From Bog-473 sp035552095 (lineage in GTDB: Bacteria; Actinomycetota; Acidimicrobiia; Acidimicrobiales; RAAP-2), in NCBI GenBank assembly GCA_035552095.1, contig DASZMA010000015.1, positions 5,407 through 69,406 on the forward strand: DNA of 64,000 nt, written 5' to 3'. Under the pieces are notes generated by a model. The model did no database searches and was not told the DNA's origin. It was given only the letters and a program-made list of their open reading frames with translations. Below, in pieces: positions 43,685 to 51,313 of this stretch (its first letter is position 1; each line of letters opens with the position of its first letter). Both the position numbers and the translations under genes were made by a program.

Positions 43685-44698
43685 CTAGCCCTGAATCGCT
43701 GCGATCATCGCCATGATGGCTGGATTTGCGTTGATCGGGACCAGGCGGGAGGTGCGATGATCGCTGACCCACACTCGAAAGAGTTCGTCTGCGAAGCCCT
43801 GTCCGATCTGATCGATGCCGGAAAAGTCCAACTCGATCACCTCGAAACTCTCAAGGCGCGCGCCGATCAGCTTGGCTTCCGTGCGCGACACAAAATCACC
43901 TTCCCGGAACAATTCGACGTGGATCGTGGTCTTGTTGAAGCGACCAGACACCGGGTCCGATACATCGGCGTAGACATCCTTGGGGGTGATGGGGGTGTCG
44001 CGTCGGATCTCGCAGTGCACCAGCGTTCCAGTGCGGGGCCGGTCCAACCAGCCGATTGCGAAGTCGTCGATCTCGCTGTTTACGGTCCAAACGAGCTGGT
44101 TCGCTGAAATGGCGAAGCGGTCGACCATCCGAGAGGTAAAGAAGATGCCCAGACCGCTGTGGTGGGCGGGATCCGTCGTCTGCTTCCCCTTGGAGAGCTC
44201 CCCAACCGCCTGGTAGTCATCATCCAATCCCCGGGACTGGCGGATTGAGGCGAACGCCCCCACACCGTCGTCCTCGACTTCGAAGTCAATCCGCTCTGGG
44301 CCGACAAACCACCTGACATCAATGGTGTTTCCTTTCGAATGGTCGATCGCGTTGTTGACCATCTCGGTGAAGGCGAAGTTCAGGATCCGGAACAGATTCG
44401 GTGTTTCCAAGATGTCCGGGTCAATCCGCCCGAGAGCAATGCGCTCGTTGCCCCAGACCTCGTTCTCGCTCAGCCCCTCGAGTGCATATGAGCTGGAGTG
44501 CTGCGCTTTGAGCCGATAGCGGCTTGAGCGGCGAGCGCCTTCTGGGACGAGCAACCCGCTCTGGACCATCTTTTTGAGGTGATAGTGGGCGGCCTGGCGC
44601 GTGACGCCGGCGGCGGAAGCCACCTCGGACGAGCTGATGTAGGTCCGGGCGGCGAAGAGCCGCTGTATGACCTCGGGAACACTTTCCGTCTTGCTCAT
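43685..44698 (-). CDS. Winged HTH - GHKL ATPase - STAS-like (DUF4325) fusion regulator
   Basis: The 337-residue protein joins three modules. Residues 8-65 are a winged HTH (SSEVASAAGVTRQAAHYHLK). Residues 95-235 form a GHKL/HATPase domain with N-box EMVNNAIDHSKG, G1 VEDDGVGAFASI and G2 HHSGLGIFFTSRMV, but no phospho-acceptor histidine domain. Residues 255-337 resemble the STAS-like DUF4325 domain (FVSRTEAKLIGARLESFEVI then ELDFSGIDQIGQGFADELF). ATPase and STAS domains recall anti-sigma kinase and anti-anti-sigma pairs, here in one chain with its own DNA-binding head. The ATG before SKTESV has AGAGG upstream. Codon usage and composition are less GC-biased than in flanking genes. Its targets are unknown. 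Confidence 0.83.
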   Translation of the reverse strand: MSKTESVPEVIQRLFAARTYISSSEVASAAGVTRQAAHYHLKKMVQSGLLVPEGARRSSRYRLKAQHSSSYALEGLSENEVWGNERIALGRIDPDILETPNLFRILNFAFTEMVNNAIDHSKGNTIDVRWFVGPERIDFEVEDDGVGAFASIRQSRGLDDDYQAVGELSKGKQTTDPAHHSGLGIFFTSRMVDRFAISANQLVWTVNSEIDDFAIGWLDRPRTGTLVHCEIRRDTPITPKDVYADVSDPVSGRFNKTTIHVELFREGDFVSRTEAKLIGARLESFEVIELDFSGIDQIGQGFADELFRVWVSDHRTSRLVPINANPAIMAMIAAIQG

Positions 44699-44744
44699 CG
44701 ATGGATACCTCTTGACATACGGAACAGTGCTGCTCCACATTTTC

Positions 44745-44842
44745 TATTTACTTTTTTACTCAACCGGATAAATTATAGTCATTTGAGTAAAAATGTAAAC
44801 CACTTAATGGGAAAGTGGACCATTTGAGTAAAAAGTAAATAA
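44745..44842. repeat. Three copies of a TTGAGTAAAAA-type motif in AT-rich DNA
   Basis: Copies are TTGAGTAAAAAAGTAAATA on the minus strand (44763-44745), TTGAGTAAAAATGTAAA on the plus strand (44783-44799) and TTGAGTAAAAAGTAAATAA on the plus strand (44824-44842). They lie within about 100 bases upstream of the HTH-ATPase-STAS gene in a strongly AT-rich island. The arrangement suggests operator sites for that protein's winged helix. Confidence 0.65.
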
Positions 44843-44979
44843 CTACCCGGGCCATGCCCCGGAGGCGGTACCGGTACCCAGCGGGCTGGATCCGGTTACG
44901 GATTTGGGCCATGGCGCCCGGCACCACAAGAACGGTCGGAGCCCGGTCCAGCGGAGGACCTGATCGAGGGCATCCCCCC

Positions 44980-46695
44980 TCAGCCGGGCGCGGCTGCCGG
45001 CGGCCCGAGCGCGGTTACCGCTTCGTCGGCCGTGTCGTAGAAGTGGTCGGCGCCGATGCGGGCGAGCAGGCCGCTGCGGCGCAGGCTCTCGCAGAGGTGG
45101 TCGCCGCCCCGGGCCACCCCGAAGGCGATGTGGCGGCGGTCGAACTCATCGAGCACCTGGGACAGCGCGCGCGAACCGGTGAAGTCGAGGTCGGTCATGC
45201 CGATGGTGTCGAGGACGAAGACGCGGGGCGTCCCGACCGCCCGGGACAGCGAGGCCAGGACTTCGGCGTGGAAGTGGGTCGCGTTGGCGTACCAGAGCGG
45301 GGTCGAGAACAGCACGACCAGAACGGACGGTACCTGAGCCGCGTCGGGGTCGGCGCCCAGGGGCGTCCAGCTGGTGGAGTCGCCCACCCGGCCCAGCACG
45401 TGCAGTTTCGGGCGGGCGGTCAGCCGGGTGCGGTCGACGATAGCCAGCGCCACGGCCACCGCGATGCCCTGCTCCACCCCGATCAGGGCGACGGCGAGCA
45501 TGGTCACCAGGGCCAGCCCGAACTCGAAGCGGTCGAAGCGGGCGATGGCCTTGAGGTCGGCCACCTTGAAGATGCGGGTGGCCACGAAGATGAGCACGGC
45601 GGCCAGCGTGGCCAGGGGCACATCCTTGAGCAGGCCGGCGGCCGGGATGATCAGGATCACCACCGCCGCCGCGCCGAGGGCGGCGACCTGGGTGCGCCCG
45701 CCCGCCGACGCGATGGCGCCGGTGCGGGCCGGGCTGGCGTTGACCGGGAAGGACCCGACCAGGCCGGCCAGGATGTTCCCGGCGCCGACGCCCACGAAGT
45801 CCCGGCCGACGTCCACGTCGTAGTGGCCCTGATCGGCGAAGGCCCGGGTGGTGGCGGCGGTCTGGCTGACCACCACCAGGGCGACCACCCCGGCCACCGG
45901 GGCCACGCTGCCCAGCGCCGTCCACGACAGCCCCGAGAGGCCCAGATGCGGCGCGCCGTGGGCGACGGTGCCGACGATGCTCACGCCGTGCGCCTCCAGC
46001 CCGAGTGCACCCACCAGCGCGGTGGAGCCGATCAGCCCCACCAGCGCGCCCGGCAGCTTCCGGTTGATCCGCTCGGCCGTGAACACGATGGCCAGCACGG
46101 CCGCCCCGAGGCCGAGGGTCCAGCCGTTGGTCTGGCCCAGGTGGGTGAGCACGGTGCCCACTCGATGCAGATTGGAGCCGGTCACCCCGGCCAGGCCGAA
46201 GAAGTCCGGCAGCTGGTGCACCACGATGATGATGGCCACTCCGGCCATGAAGCCGGTGATGATCGGGGCGGAGAGGAACTCGGCGATCCAACCCAGGCGC
46301 AGCAGGCCGACCAGGGCCACGATGGCTCCCACCATGACGGCCAGGATCCCCACCAGGTCCACGTAGTTGGTGGTGCCGGTGCCGGCCAGGTGGCCGATCC
46401 CCACGGCGAAGAGCGGCGCGATGGTCGAGTCGGCCCCCACCGACATCTGGGGGCTGGATCCGAGGAGGGCGAAGAGCACGGTGCCGGCGATGAAGGCGTA
46501 GAACCCGGTGATCGGTGGCATGCCGGCCAAGCGGGACGTGGCCAGCTGTTCGGGTACGGCGATGACCAGCAGCGTGACCCCGGCCAGCAGGTCAGCGGTG
46601 GCCCAGGGACGGCGGTAGCCCCGCAGCGAGGTGAGGACGGGCACGGCGAGGCGATGGTGGGCGCCGGCCCCCGCCCCGGCCGGAGCTCCTGTCAC
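44980..46695 (-). CDS. SulP-family anion transporter with STAS domain
   Basis: The 571-residue protein has about 12 membrane segments (25-430; ADLLAGVTLLVIAVPEQLA and SVGADSTIAPLFAVG are the family's N-terminal signatures) and a cytoplasmic STAS domain (450-560, LDTIGMTDLDFTGSRALSQV). SulP proteins carry sulfate, bicarbonate or other anions. It is not in an operon. The anion cannot be assigned. Confidence 0.9.
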   Translation of the reverse strand: MTGAPAGAGAGAHHRLAVPVLTSLRGYRRPWATADLLAGVTLLVIAVPEQLATSRLAGMPPITGFYAFIAGTVLFALLGSSPQMSVGADSTIAPLFAVGIGHLAGTGTTNYVDLVGILAVMVGAIVALVGLLRLGWIAEFLSAPIITGFMAGVAIIIVVHQLPDFFGLAGVTGSNLHRVGTVLTHLGQTNGWTLGLGAAVLAIVFTAERINRKLPGALVGLIGSTALVGALGLEAHGVSIVGTVAHGAPHLGLSGLSWTALGSVAPVAGVVALVVVSQTAATTRAFADQGHYDVDVGRDFVGVGAGNILAGLVGSFPVNASPARTGAIASAGGRTQVAALGAAAVVILIIPAAGLLKDVPLATLAAVLIFVATRIFKVADLKAIARFDRFEFGLALVTMLAVALIGVEQGIAVAVALAIVDRTRLTARPKLHVLGRVGDSTSWTPLGADPDAAQVPSVLVVLFSTPLWYANATHFHAEVLASLSRAVGTPRVFVLDTIGMTDLDFTGSRALSQVLDEFDRRHIAFGVARGGDHLCESLRRSGLLARIGADHFYDTADEAVTALGPPAAAPG

Positions 46696-46771
46696 GGTCC
46701 GGTCACGGTGCCATCATCGCTCAACCGACCGGGCCGCCTGTGGTGACCCTCGCTTGAAATAGTCTCCAGAC

Positions 46772-48166
46772 ATGAGCGACTACCCCTACGCCGACCGGTT
46801 CGAGATCCACCGAGCCCTACCCGAGACCGGAATGAGCCGTGAGGAGGTCCTCGACCAGCTGCACACCATGGCCAAGGAGGAGGACGTCTTCTGGGAGGGC
46901 GGCAAGGTCTCGGGCACCATGTACTGCGGCGACCACGACCACTACCACTTCATGAACGAGGCCTTCGGCCTGTTCGCCCACGTCAACGTCCTCCAGCGCG
47001 ACATCTGCCCCAGCGCCACCAAGTTCGAGGCCGAGATCATCTCCATGGTGGTGAACCTGCACCACGGCGAGGCGGCGGTGGCGACCGGTGACGACCCGTG
47101 CGGACTGGTCACCAGCGGCGGCACCGGCAGCATCGCCCACGCCATCCTGGCCTACCGGGAGCACGCGGCGCAGACCCGGGGCATCACCCGGCCCAACGTG
47201 ATCAAGCCCGAGACGGCCCATCCCGCCTTCGACAAGGCGTGCCACCTGTTCGGGGTGGAGCTGCGCAAGGCGCCAGTCCACCCCGACACGACGCAGGTCG
47301 ACGTGGACTGGGTGCGCGACCACATGGACGACCAGACGGTGGCCCTCATCGGCTCGGCCTGTAATTACGGCTACGGCACGGTCGACCCCATCACTGAGTT
47401 GAGCGATCTGGCCCTCGAGCGCGGGACCGGCCTCCACGTCGACGGCTGCCTGGGCGGCCTCATTCTCCCCTTCGGCGAGGAGCTGGGCTACGACATCCCG
47501 GTCTTCGACTACCGGGTGCCCGGCGTCACCTCCATTTCAGCTGACACCCACAAGTACGGCTACGCCTTCAAGGGGTCGTCGGTGGTCAGCTTCCGGACCA
47601 AGGAGCTGCGCAACTCGCAGTACTTCTACCTGACCGACTGGAGCGGCGGGAAGTACACCTCGCCGGGGATGGACGGCTCACGCTCGGGTGGCATCATCGC
47701 CGCCACCTGGGCCGCCATGGTGCAGATCGGGCATGCCGGCTACCTGAACTACGCCAAGGCGATCTTCGAGACCTCCACGGCCATGCAAGAGGCGGTGCAC
47801 ACCCATCCCGAGCTCAAGATGATGGGGAACCCCACCTTCCTCTTCTCCTTCACCTCGGACGACTTCGACGTGTACCACATCAACGATTTCATGCGGACGA
47901 GGGGCTGGCGCTTCAACGGCCAGCAGTACCCCAACGCGCTGCACATGGCGGTGACCCGGCCCCAGACCCAGCCCGACGTGGCCGCCACCTTCGCCACCGA
48001 CCTGGCCGACGCGGTGGACTACGCCAAGGGGCACGCGGCCGAGGCGCCCCGTTCGGGTGCGATCTACGGCGGGGTGGCCGGGGGCATGACCGACGAAGCG
48101 GACGAGTTCATCCGCCTCGTCATGGCCGACATGCTCGACTCGCAGTCGACGATCCCGGCTGCCTGA
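46772..48166 (+). CDS. PLP-dependent enzyme of the sphingosine-1-phosphate lyase/glutamate decarboxylase group
   Basis: The 464-residue enzyme has the cofactor lysine at residue 261 in ISADTHKYGYAFKGSS, the almost exact motif of sphingosine-1-phosphate lyase (DTHKYGYAPKGSS). His150 (ETAHPAF) stacks on PLP and Asp224 (HVDGCLGG) pairs with its nitrogen. Group II decarboxylases are the next nearest relatives. Cleavage of a phosphorylated long-chain or related beta-hydroxyamine is plausible. No N-terminal membrane helix is seen, as in some bacterial SPLs. It starts 76 bases from the divergent SulP gene. Confidence 0.88.
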   Translation: MSDYPYADRFEIHRALPETGMSREEVLDQLHTMAKEEDVFWEGGKVSGTMYCGDHDHYHFMNEAFGLFAHVNVLQRDICPSATKFEAEIISMVVNLHHGEAAVATGDDPCGLVTSGGTGSIAHAILAYREHAAQTRGITRPNVIKPETAHPAFDKACHLFGVELRKAPVHPDTTQVDVDWVRDHMDDQTVALIGSACNYGYGTVDPITELSDLALERGTGLHVDGCLGGLILPFGEELGYDIPVFDYRVPGVTSISADTHKYGYAFKGSSVVSFRTKELRNSQYFYLTDWSGGKYTSPGMDGSRSGGIIAATWAAMVQIGHAGYLNYAKAIFETSTAMQEAVHTHPELKMMGNPTFLFSFTSDDFDVYHINDFMRTRGWRFNGQQYPNALHMAVTRPQTQPDVAATFATDLADAVDYAKGHAAEAPRSGAIYGGVAGGMTDEADEFIRLVMADMLDSQSTIPAA

Positions 48167-48196
48167 AGGGACCGCACCGGCTGGGTACGATGGGCC

Positions 48197-48826
48197 ATGG
48201 GTGCGCGTGCTAGTGAGCCCGACGGCATCCCCACCACCTGGATCGCCGGGTGCACCGCTGCCCACGCCGCCCTCCTCTCCGACCTGGACGGGCTGACCGA
48301 GGACGAGGCGCGACGGCCCAGCGCGCTCCCCGGCTGGACCGTCGGCCACCTGCTGACCCACCTGGCCCGCAACGCCGACAGCGTGGTCCGGCGCCTGCAG
48401 GGGGCGCGGGCCGGGCAGGTCCTCGACCAGTACGAAGGCGGGCTGGAGGGGCGTCGCCACGAGATCGAGGCCGGCGCCGGCCGCCCGGTGGCCGAGCTGG
48501 TGGCGGACGTGCGGATGACGGCGGCCGCGGTGGAGGAGGAGATGGAGCAGATGGCCGCCCGGCCGGCGGCCGCCTGGGACGCTCCGTCGCGCACCGTGCG
48601 GGGCATAGAGGAGGACTGCCGGGCGGTGGTCTTCTCCCGCTGGCGCGAGGTGGCGGTGCACCACGGCGATCTGGGTCTGCGCCCCGGCCCGGTGCCACTC
48701 CCGCCGGCCCTGGTGGCGGCCTGGCTGCCCCGGGAGCTGCCGGCGCTGGCCAGCCGCACCGATCCGGCGGCGCTGCTGGCCTGGATCCTCGGCCGGGGGC
48801 CCGCCCCGCCGTTGGAGCCCTGGTAG
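48197..48826 (+). CDS. Maleylpyruvate isomerase-family (DinB-like) protein
   Basis: The 209-residue protein shows the DinB/MDMPI four-helix pattern: LSDLDGLTEDEARRPSALPG, WTVGHLLTHLARNADSVVR and RWREVAVHHGDLGL. The histidines are the usual metal or thiol site. Actinobacterial members use mycothiol as cofactor for isomerisation or S-transfer. Six bases separate it from the GNAT gene downstream. Confidence 0.82.
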   Translation: MGARASEPDGIPTTWIAGCTAAHAALLSDLDGLTEDEARRPSALPGWTVGHLLTHLARNADSVVRRLQGARAGQVLDQYEGGLEGRRHEIEAGAGRPVAELVADVRMTAAAVEEEMEQMAARPAAAWDAPSRTVRGIEEDCRAVVFSRWREVAVHHGDLGLRPGPVPLPPALVAAWLPRELPALASRTDPAALLAWILGRGPAPPLEPW

Positions 48827-48832
48827 GGCGCG

Positions 48833-49672
48833 GTGGCCACCACCGTCGACCAGCACGACGACCCGCTCGAGGTGCTGACCGCCGCGGCCGGGTTCCTGGA
48901 GCGCCGCCCGGCCGAGCACAACCTCATCCTCTCCCTGCTGCACCAGCGGGCGCGCACCGGGGAGGACGGCCGCTACTGGGTGGTCCGCCACGACGGCGAC
49001 CCGGTGGGCCTGGTCCTGCAGTCCCCCCTCTGGTTCCGGGCCGCCCTCACCCCGATGCCAGCGGAAGCGGCCCGGGCGGCGGTCGAAGCGGTGGCCGGGG
49101 CCGGCATCGCCCTGCCCGGCGTCGAGGGCGAGGCGGCCGGCGCGGCGGCCTTCGCCGGCCACTGGAGCCAGGTCTGCCGCACCGGGGCGCGCCCGGTGCT
49201 CGGTACCCGCCTGTACCGCCTGGGTGCGCTGATCCTGCCCGAGGGGGTGGCCGGTCGGTCACGCCCGGCCGGCGAGAAGGACCGGCGCCGGGTCCGGGAG
49301 TGGTTCGCCGCCTTCGCTCTCGAGGTGGGGGAGCCGGCGCTCCCGGCCGACCTGGTCGACCGGCGGGCCCAGGCCGGCCAGATCTCGCTGTGGGACCTGG
49401 ACGGGGAGGTGGTCGCCCTGGCCGGGCGCACCGACCCGGTGGCCGGGGTGGCCCGGATCGGGCCGGTGTACACCCCGCCGGCGCACCGGCGCCACGGCTA
49501 CGCCGCGGCCTGTGTCGGCCACCTCTCGGCGGGGCTGCTGCAGGCCGGCCACAGCTGCGTGCTGTACACGCAGCTGGGCAACGCGACGTCGAACGCGGTG
49601 TATCGAGCGCTGGGGTACGCCCCGATCAGCGAGAACGTGCGCTACGAGTTCGGGGCGCCGCTCGAGACGTAA
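48833..49672 (+). CDS. GNAT-family N-acetyltransferase
   Basis: The 279-residue protein has an N-terminal domain (1-130) and a C-terminal GNAT core with the acetyl-CoA loop in YTPPAHRRHGYAAACVGHLS and the late LYTQLGNATSNAVYRALGY segment. It uses acetyl-CoA to acylate an amine; the acceptor is unknown. It starts at a GTG and overlaps the 3' end of the convergent lipoprotein gene by 31 bases. Confidence 0.85.
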   Translation: MATTVDQHDDPLEVLTAAAGFLERRPAEHNLILSLLHQRARTGEDGRYWVVRHDGDPVGLVLQSPLWFRAALTPMPAEAARAAVEAVAGAGIALPGVEGEAAGAAAFAGHWSQVCRTGARPVLGTRLYRLGALILPEGVAGRSRPAGEKDRRRVREWFAAFALEVGEPALPADLVDRRAQAGQISLWDLDGEVVALAGRTDPVAGVARIGPVYTPPAHRRHGYAAACVGHLSAGLLQAGHSCVLYTQLGNATSNAVYRALGYAPISENVRYEFGAPLET

Positions 49673-50694
49673 GCCTGCCCGTGCCGGTCCACCGCCACGC
49701 AATAACTGGTCGAGGGGCACGAGACGCTGGTCAGCGCCCCGCCCTGGTCGATCAGCGTCCCGGCGCTCCAGCTGGCGCCGTTGAACGAGAAGACCCGCCC
49801 GATGGAGTCAACCGCCCGGCAGAACGTCGGGCTGGCGCACGACACGCTGGTCAGCCCCGAGGCGTTGGTGCCGGTGAGCGGTGGCTCGGTAGCCACGACG
49901 GCGGGGGCGGAGAAGGCCGTCCCGTTCCACGTGAGGGCGGCGCCGGAACTGTCGACGGCGACGCAGAACGTGGGGCTGACACACGAGACCGAGTTGAGCT
50001 GCCCCTGCGGGTCGGCATCGTTGGGCTGGCTCCAGGCGTGGCCGTTCCACACCGACGGGCCGCCCTCCACCGCGATGCAGAACGACGGGTTGACGCACGA
50101 GATCTGGTTGGCCGCACCCCAGGCCCCGACGTTGCCCGACCACCGGGAGCCGTTGTAGATGAACGAGTTGCCCTCGCCGTCGATGGAGACGCAGAAGGTC
50201 GTGCCCACGCAACCGATGGCCGTGAAACCCTGGGCCCCGGGGATCGTGGTCGGGGCCGACCACGAGGTGCCGTTGAACAGCGCCGCCTGGTTGAGGTTGG
50301 GCACGGCGGCACAGAAGGTGGCCGTGGTGCACGAAAGGAACGAGGCGCCCTGCGGCGACGGCGCGCTGACCACCGGCCCGATGGTGCTGGGCTTCCCACC
50401 GGTGAGGCGGTACGACTGGCCGGTGGCCGAGCCGGCCACGCAGAAGCCGGCGGTCGGGCAGGACACCACCGAGAGGTCGACGCCGGGGGCCAGGCTGATC
50501 GCCTTGGACCAGGCGCCGGCGGGCGGGAGCGGGACCGTCGTGGTGGGGGCGGTGGTGGTCGGCGTGGTCGGCGGCACCGTCGTGGTGTCGATGCTGAGAC
50601 TGCCGTTCTTGAGGGACGGGCTGGGACTGGAACAGGCGGCCAGGGTCAGCCCGGCGACGGCCATGAGCACGGCCAGACGACCGGCGGCCCGCAC
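49642..50694 (-). CDS. Lipoprotein with seven Cys-containing repeats (beta-propeller-like)
   Basis: The 350-residue protein has a lipobox (GLTLAAC, Cys21), a Thr/Pro-rich linker (about 30-60), then seven repeats of 40-45 residues. Each has the shape VSCxSPTFCVAVDxxGxA followed by WNGxxWSxP; a typical unit reads VSCVSPTFCVAVDSSGAA. Two cysteines per unit probably pair. Seven blades fit a beta-propeller. The GTG start overlaps the stop of the Lrp gene (TAGTG), so both are co-transcribed. Its function is unknown; ligand binding or surface display is typical for such propellers. Confidence 0.83.
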   Translation of the reverse strand: MRAAGRLAVLMAVAGLTLAACSSPSPSLKNGSLSIDTTTVPPTTPTTTAPTTTVPLPPAGAWSKAISLAPGVDLSVVSCPTAGFCVAGSATGQSYRLTGGKPSTIGPVVSAPSPQGASFLSCTTATFCAAVPNLNQAALFNGTSWSAPTTIPGAQGFTAIGCVGTTFCVSIDGEGNSFIYNGSRWSGNVGAWGAANQISCVNPSFCIAVEGGPSVWNGHAWSQPNDADPQGQLNSVSCVSPTFCVAVDSSGAALTWNGTAFSAPAVVATEPPLTGTNASGLTSVSCASPTFCRAVDSIGRVFSFNGASWSAGTLIDQGGALTSVSCPSTSYCVAVDRHGQAYVSSGAPNS

Positions 50695-51176
50695 TAGGTG
50701 CGGGGCGGCGGCGGGCCGTCGCCCTCGAAGGCCCGATGGCGCGACCACGTGTTGAGCACAATGAGGGTCTTGGTCCCGGTCACCCGCCCCCGCCGGCGCA
50801 ACTGCTCAATCACCTGCCCCAACCGCTCGACGTCGGGCACCTGCAACCAGACCAGGGCGTCGGGATCACCGGCCGTGGTGAACACGGCCTGCACCTCGGG
50901 CAGCAGCGCCGCCGTCTCCTTGATCTCGTTGAGATCCGCTGTGCCGGCGAAGCGCACCTCGGTGAAGGCCTGTATGGGCCGGCCGGCCTTGCGGTGATCG
51001 ACCACCACGGTGTAGCCGGCGATGACCCCGGATCGCTCCAGCCGCTCAATGCGCCGGGTCACCGCCGACGCCGAGAGCGACACCTTCTCGCCGATGTCGG
51101 CCATGGTGCGCCGGGCGTTCTGCGACAGCAACTCAATGATCAGATGGTCAGTCGGATCGAGCTCCACGGCGCTCAT
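50694..51176 (-). CDS. Lrp/AsnC-family regulator
   Basis: The 160-residue protein has an N-terminal HTH (MADIGEKVSLSASAVTRRIE, about 25-45) and a C-terminal RAM ligand domain (70-150). It is divergent from the leucine dehydrogenase-like gene, so an amino acid such as leucine is the likely effector and the dehydrogenase-oxidoreductase operon the likely target. Both are inferences from position. It shares a one-base stop/start overlap with the lipoprotein gene. Confidence 0.88.
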   Translation of the reverse strand: MSAVELDPTDHLIIELLSQNARRTMADIGEKVSLSASAVTRRIERLERSGVIAGYTVVVDHRKAGRPIQAFTEVRFAGTADLNEIKETAALLPEVQAVFTTAGDPDALVWLQVPDVERLGQVIEQLRRRGRVTGTKTLIVLNTWSRHRAFEGDGPPPPRT

Positions 51177-51247
51177 AGCAATATCCTAATCAAAGCGGAA
51201 CTGGCTGCGCATTCGGTGCGCTGATTGGCCTCTATCCCCTTGTTTCG

Positions 51248-51276
51248 TTGCGTCATATGGCACAACACCCTGTAAT
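51248..51276 (+). promoter_or_regulatory. Promoter of the leucine dehydrogenase-like gene
   Basis: TTGCGT (51248-51253) and TGTAAT (51271-51276) are spaced by 17 bases in the AT-richer gap between the Lrp gene and the dehydrogenase. Its place supports a start codon downstream at 51314, and not at the in-frame TTG or ATG that would lie within the promoter. Confidence 0.45.
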
Positions 51277-51313
51277 TTCCCCGTTGATCCCGCCCGGGGT
51301 GTTGAGTGTACCC

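Noticed and set aside
43685..44698. Ordinary histidine kinase
   Set aside because: There is a GHKL ATPase domain but no membrane segment, HAMP or SHDLRTP-type phospho-acceptor motif, and an HTH and STAS-like part are attached.
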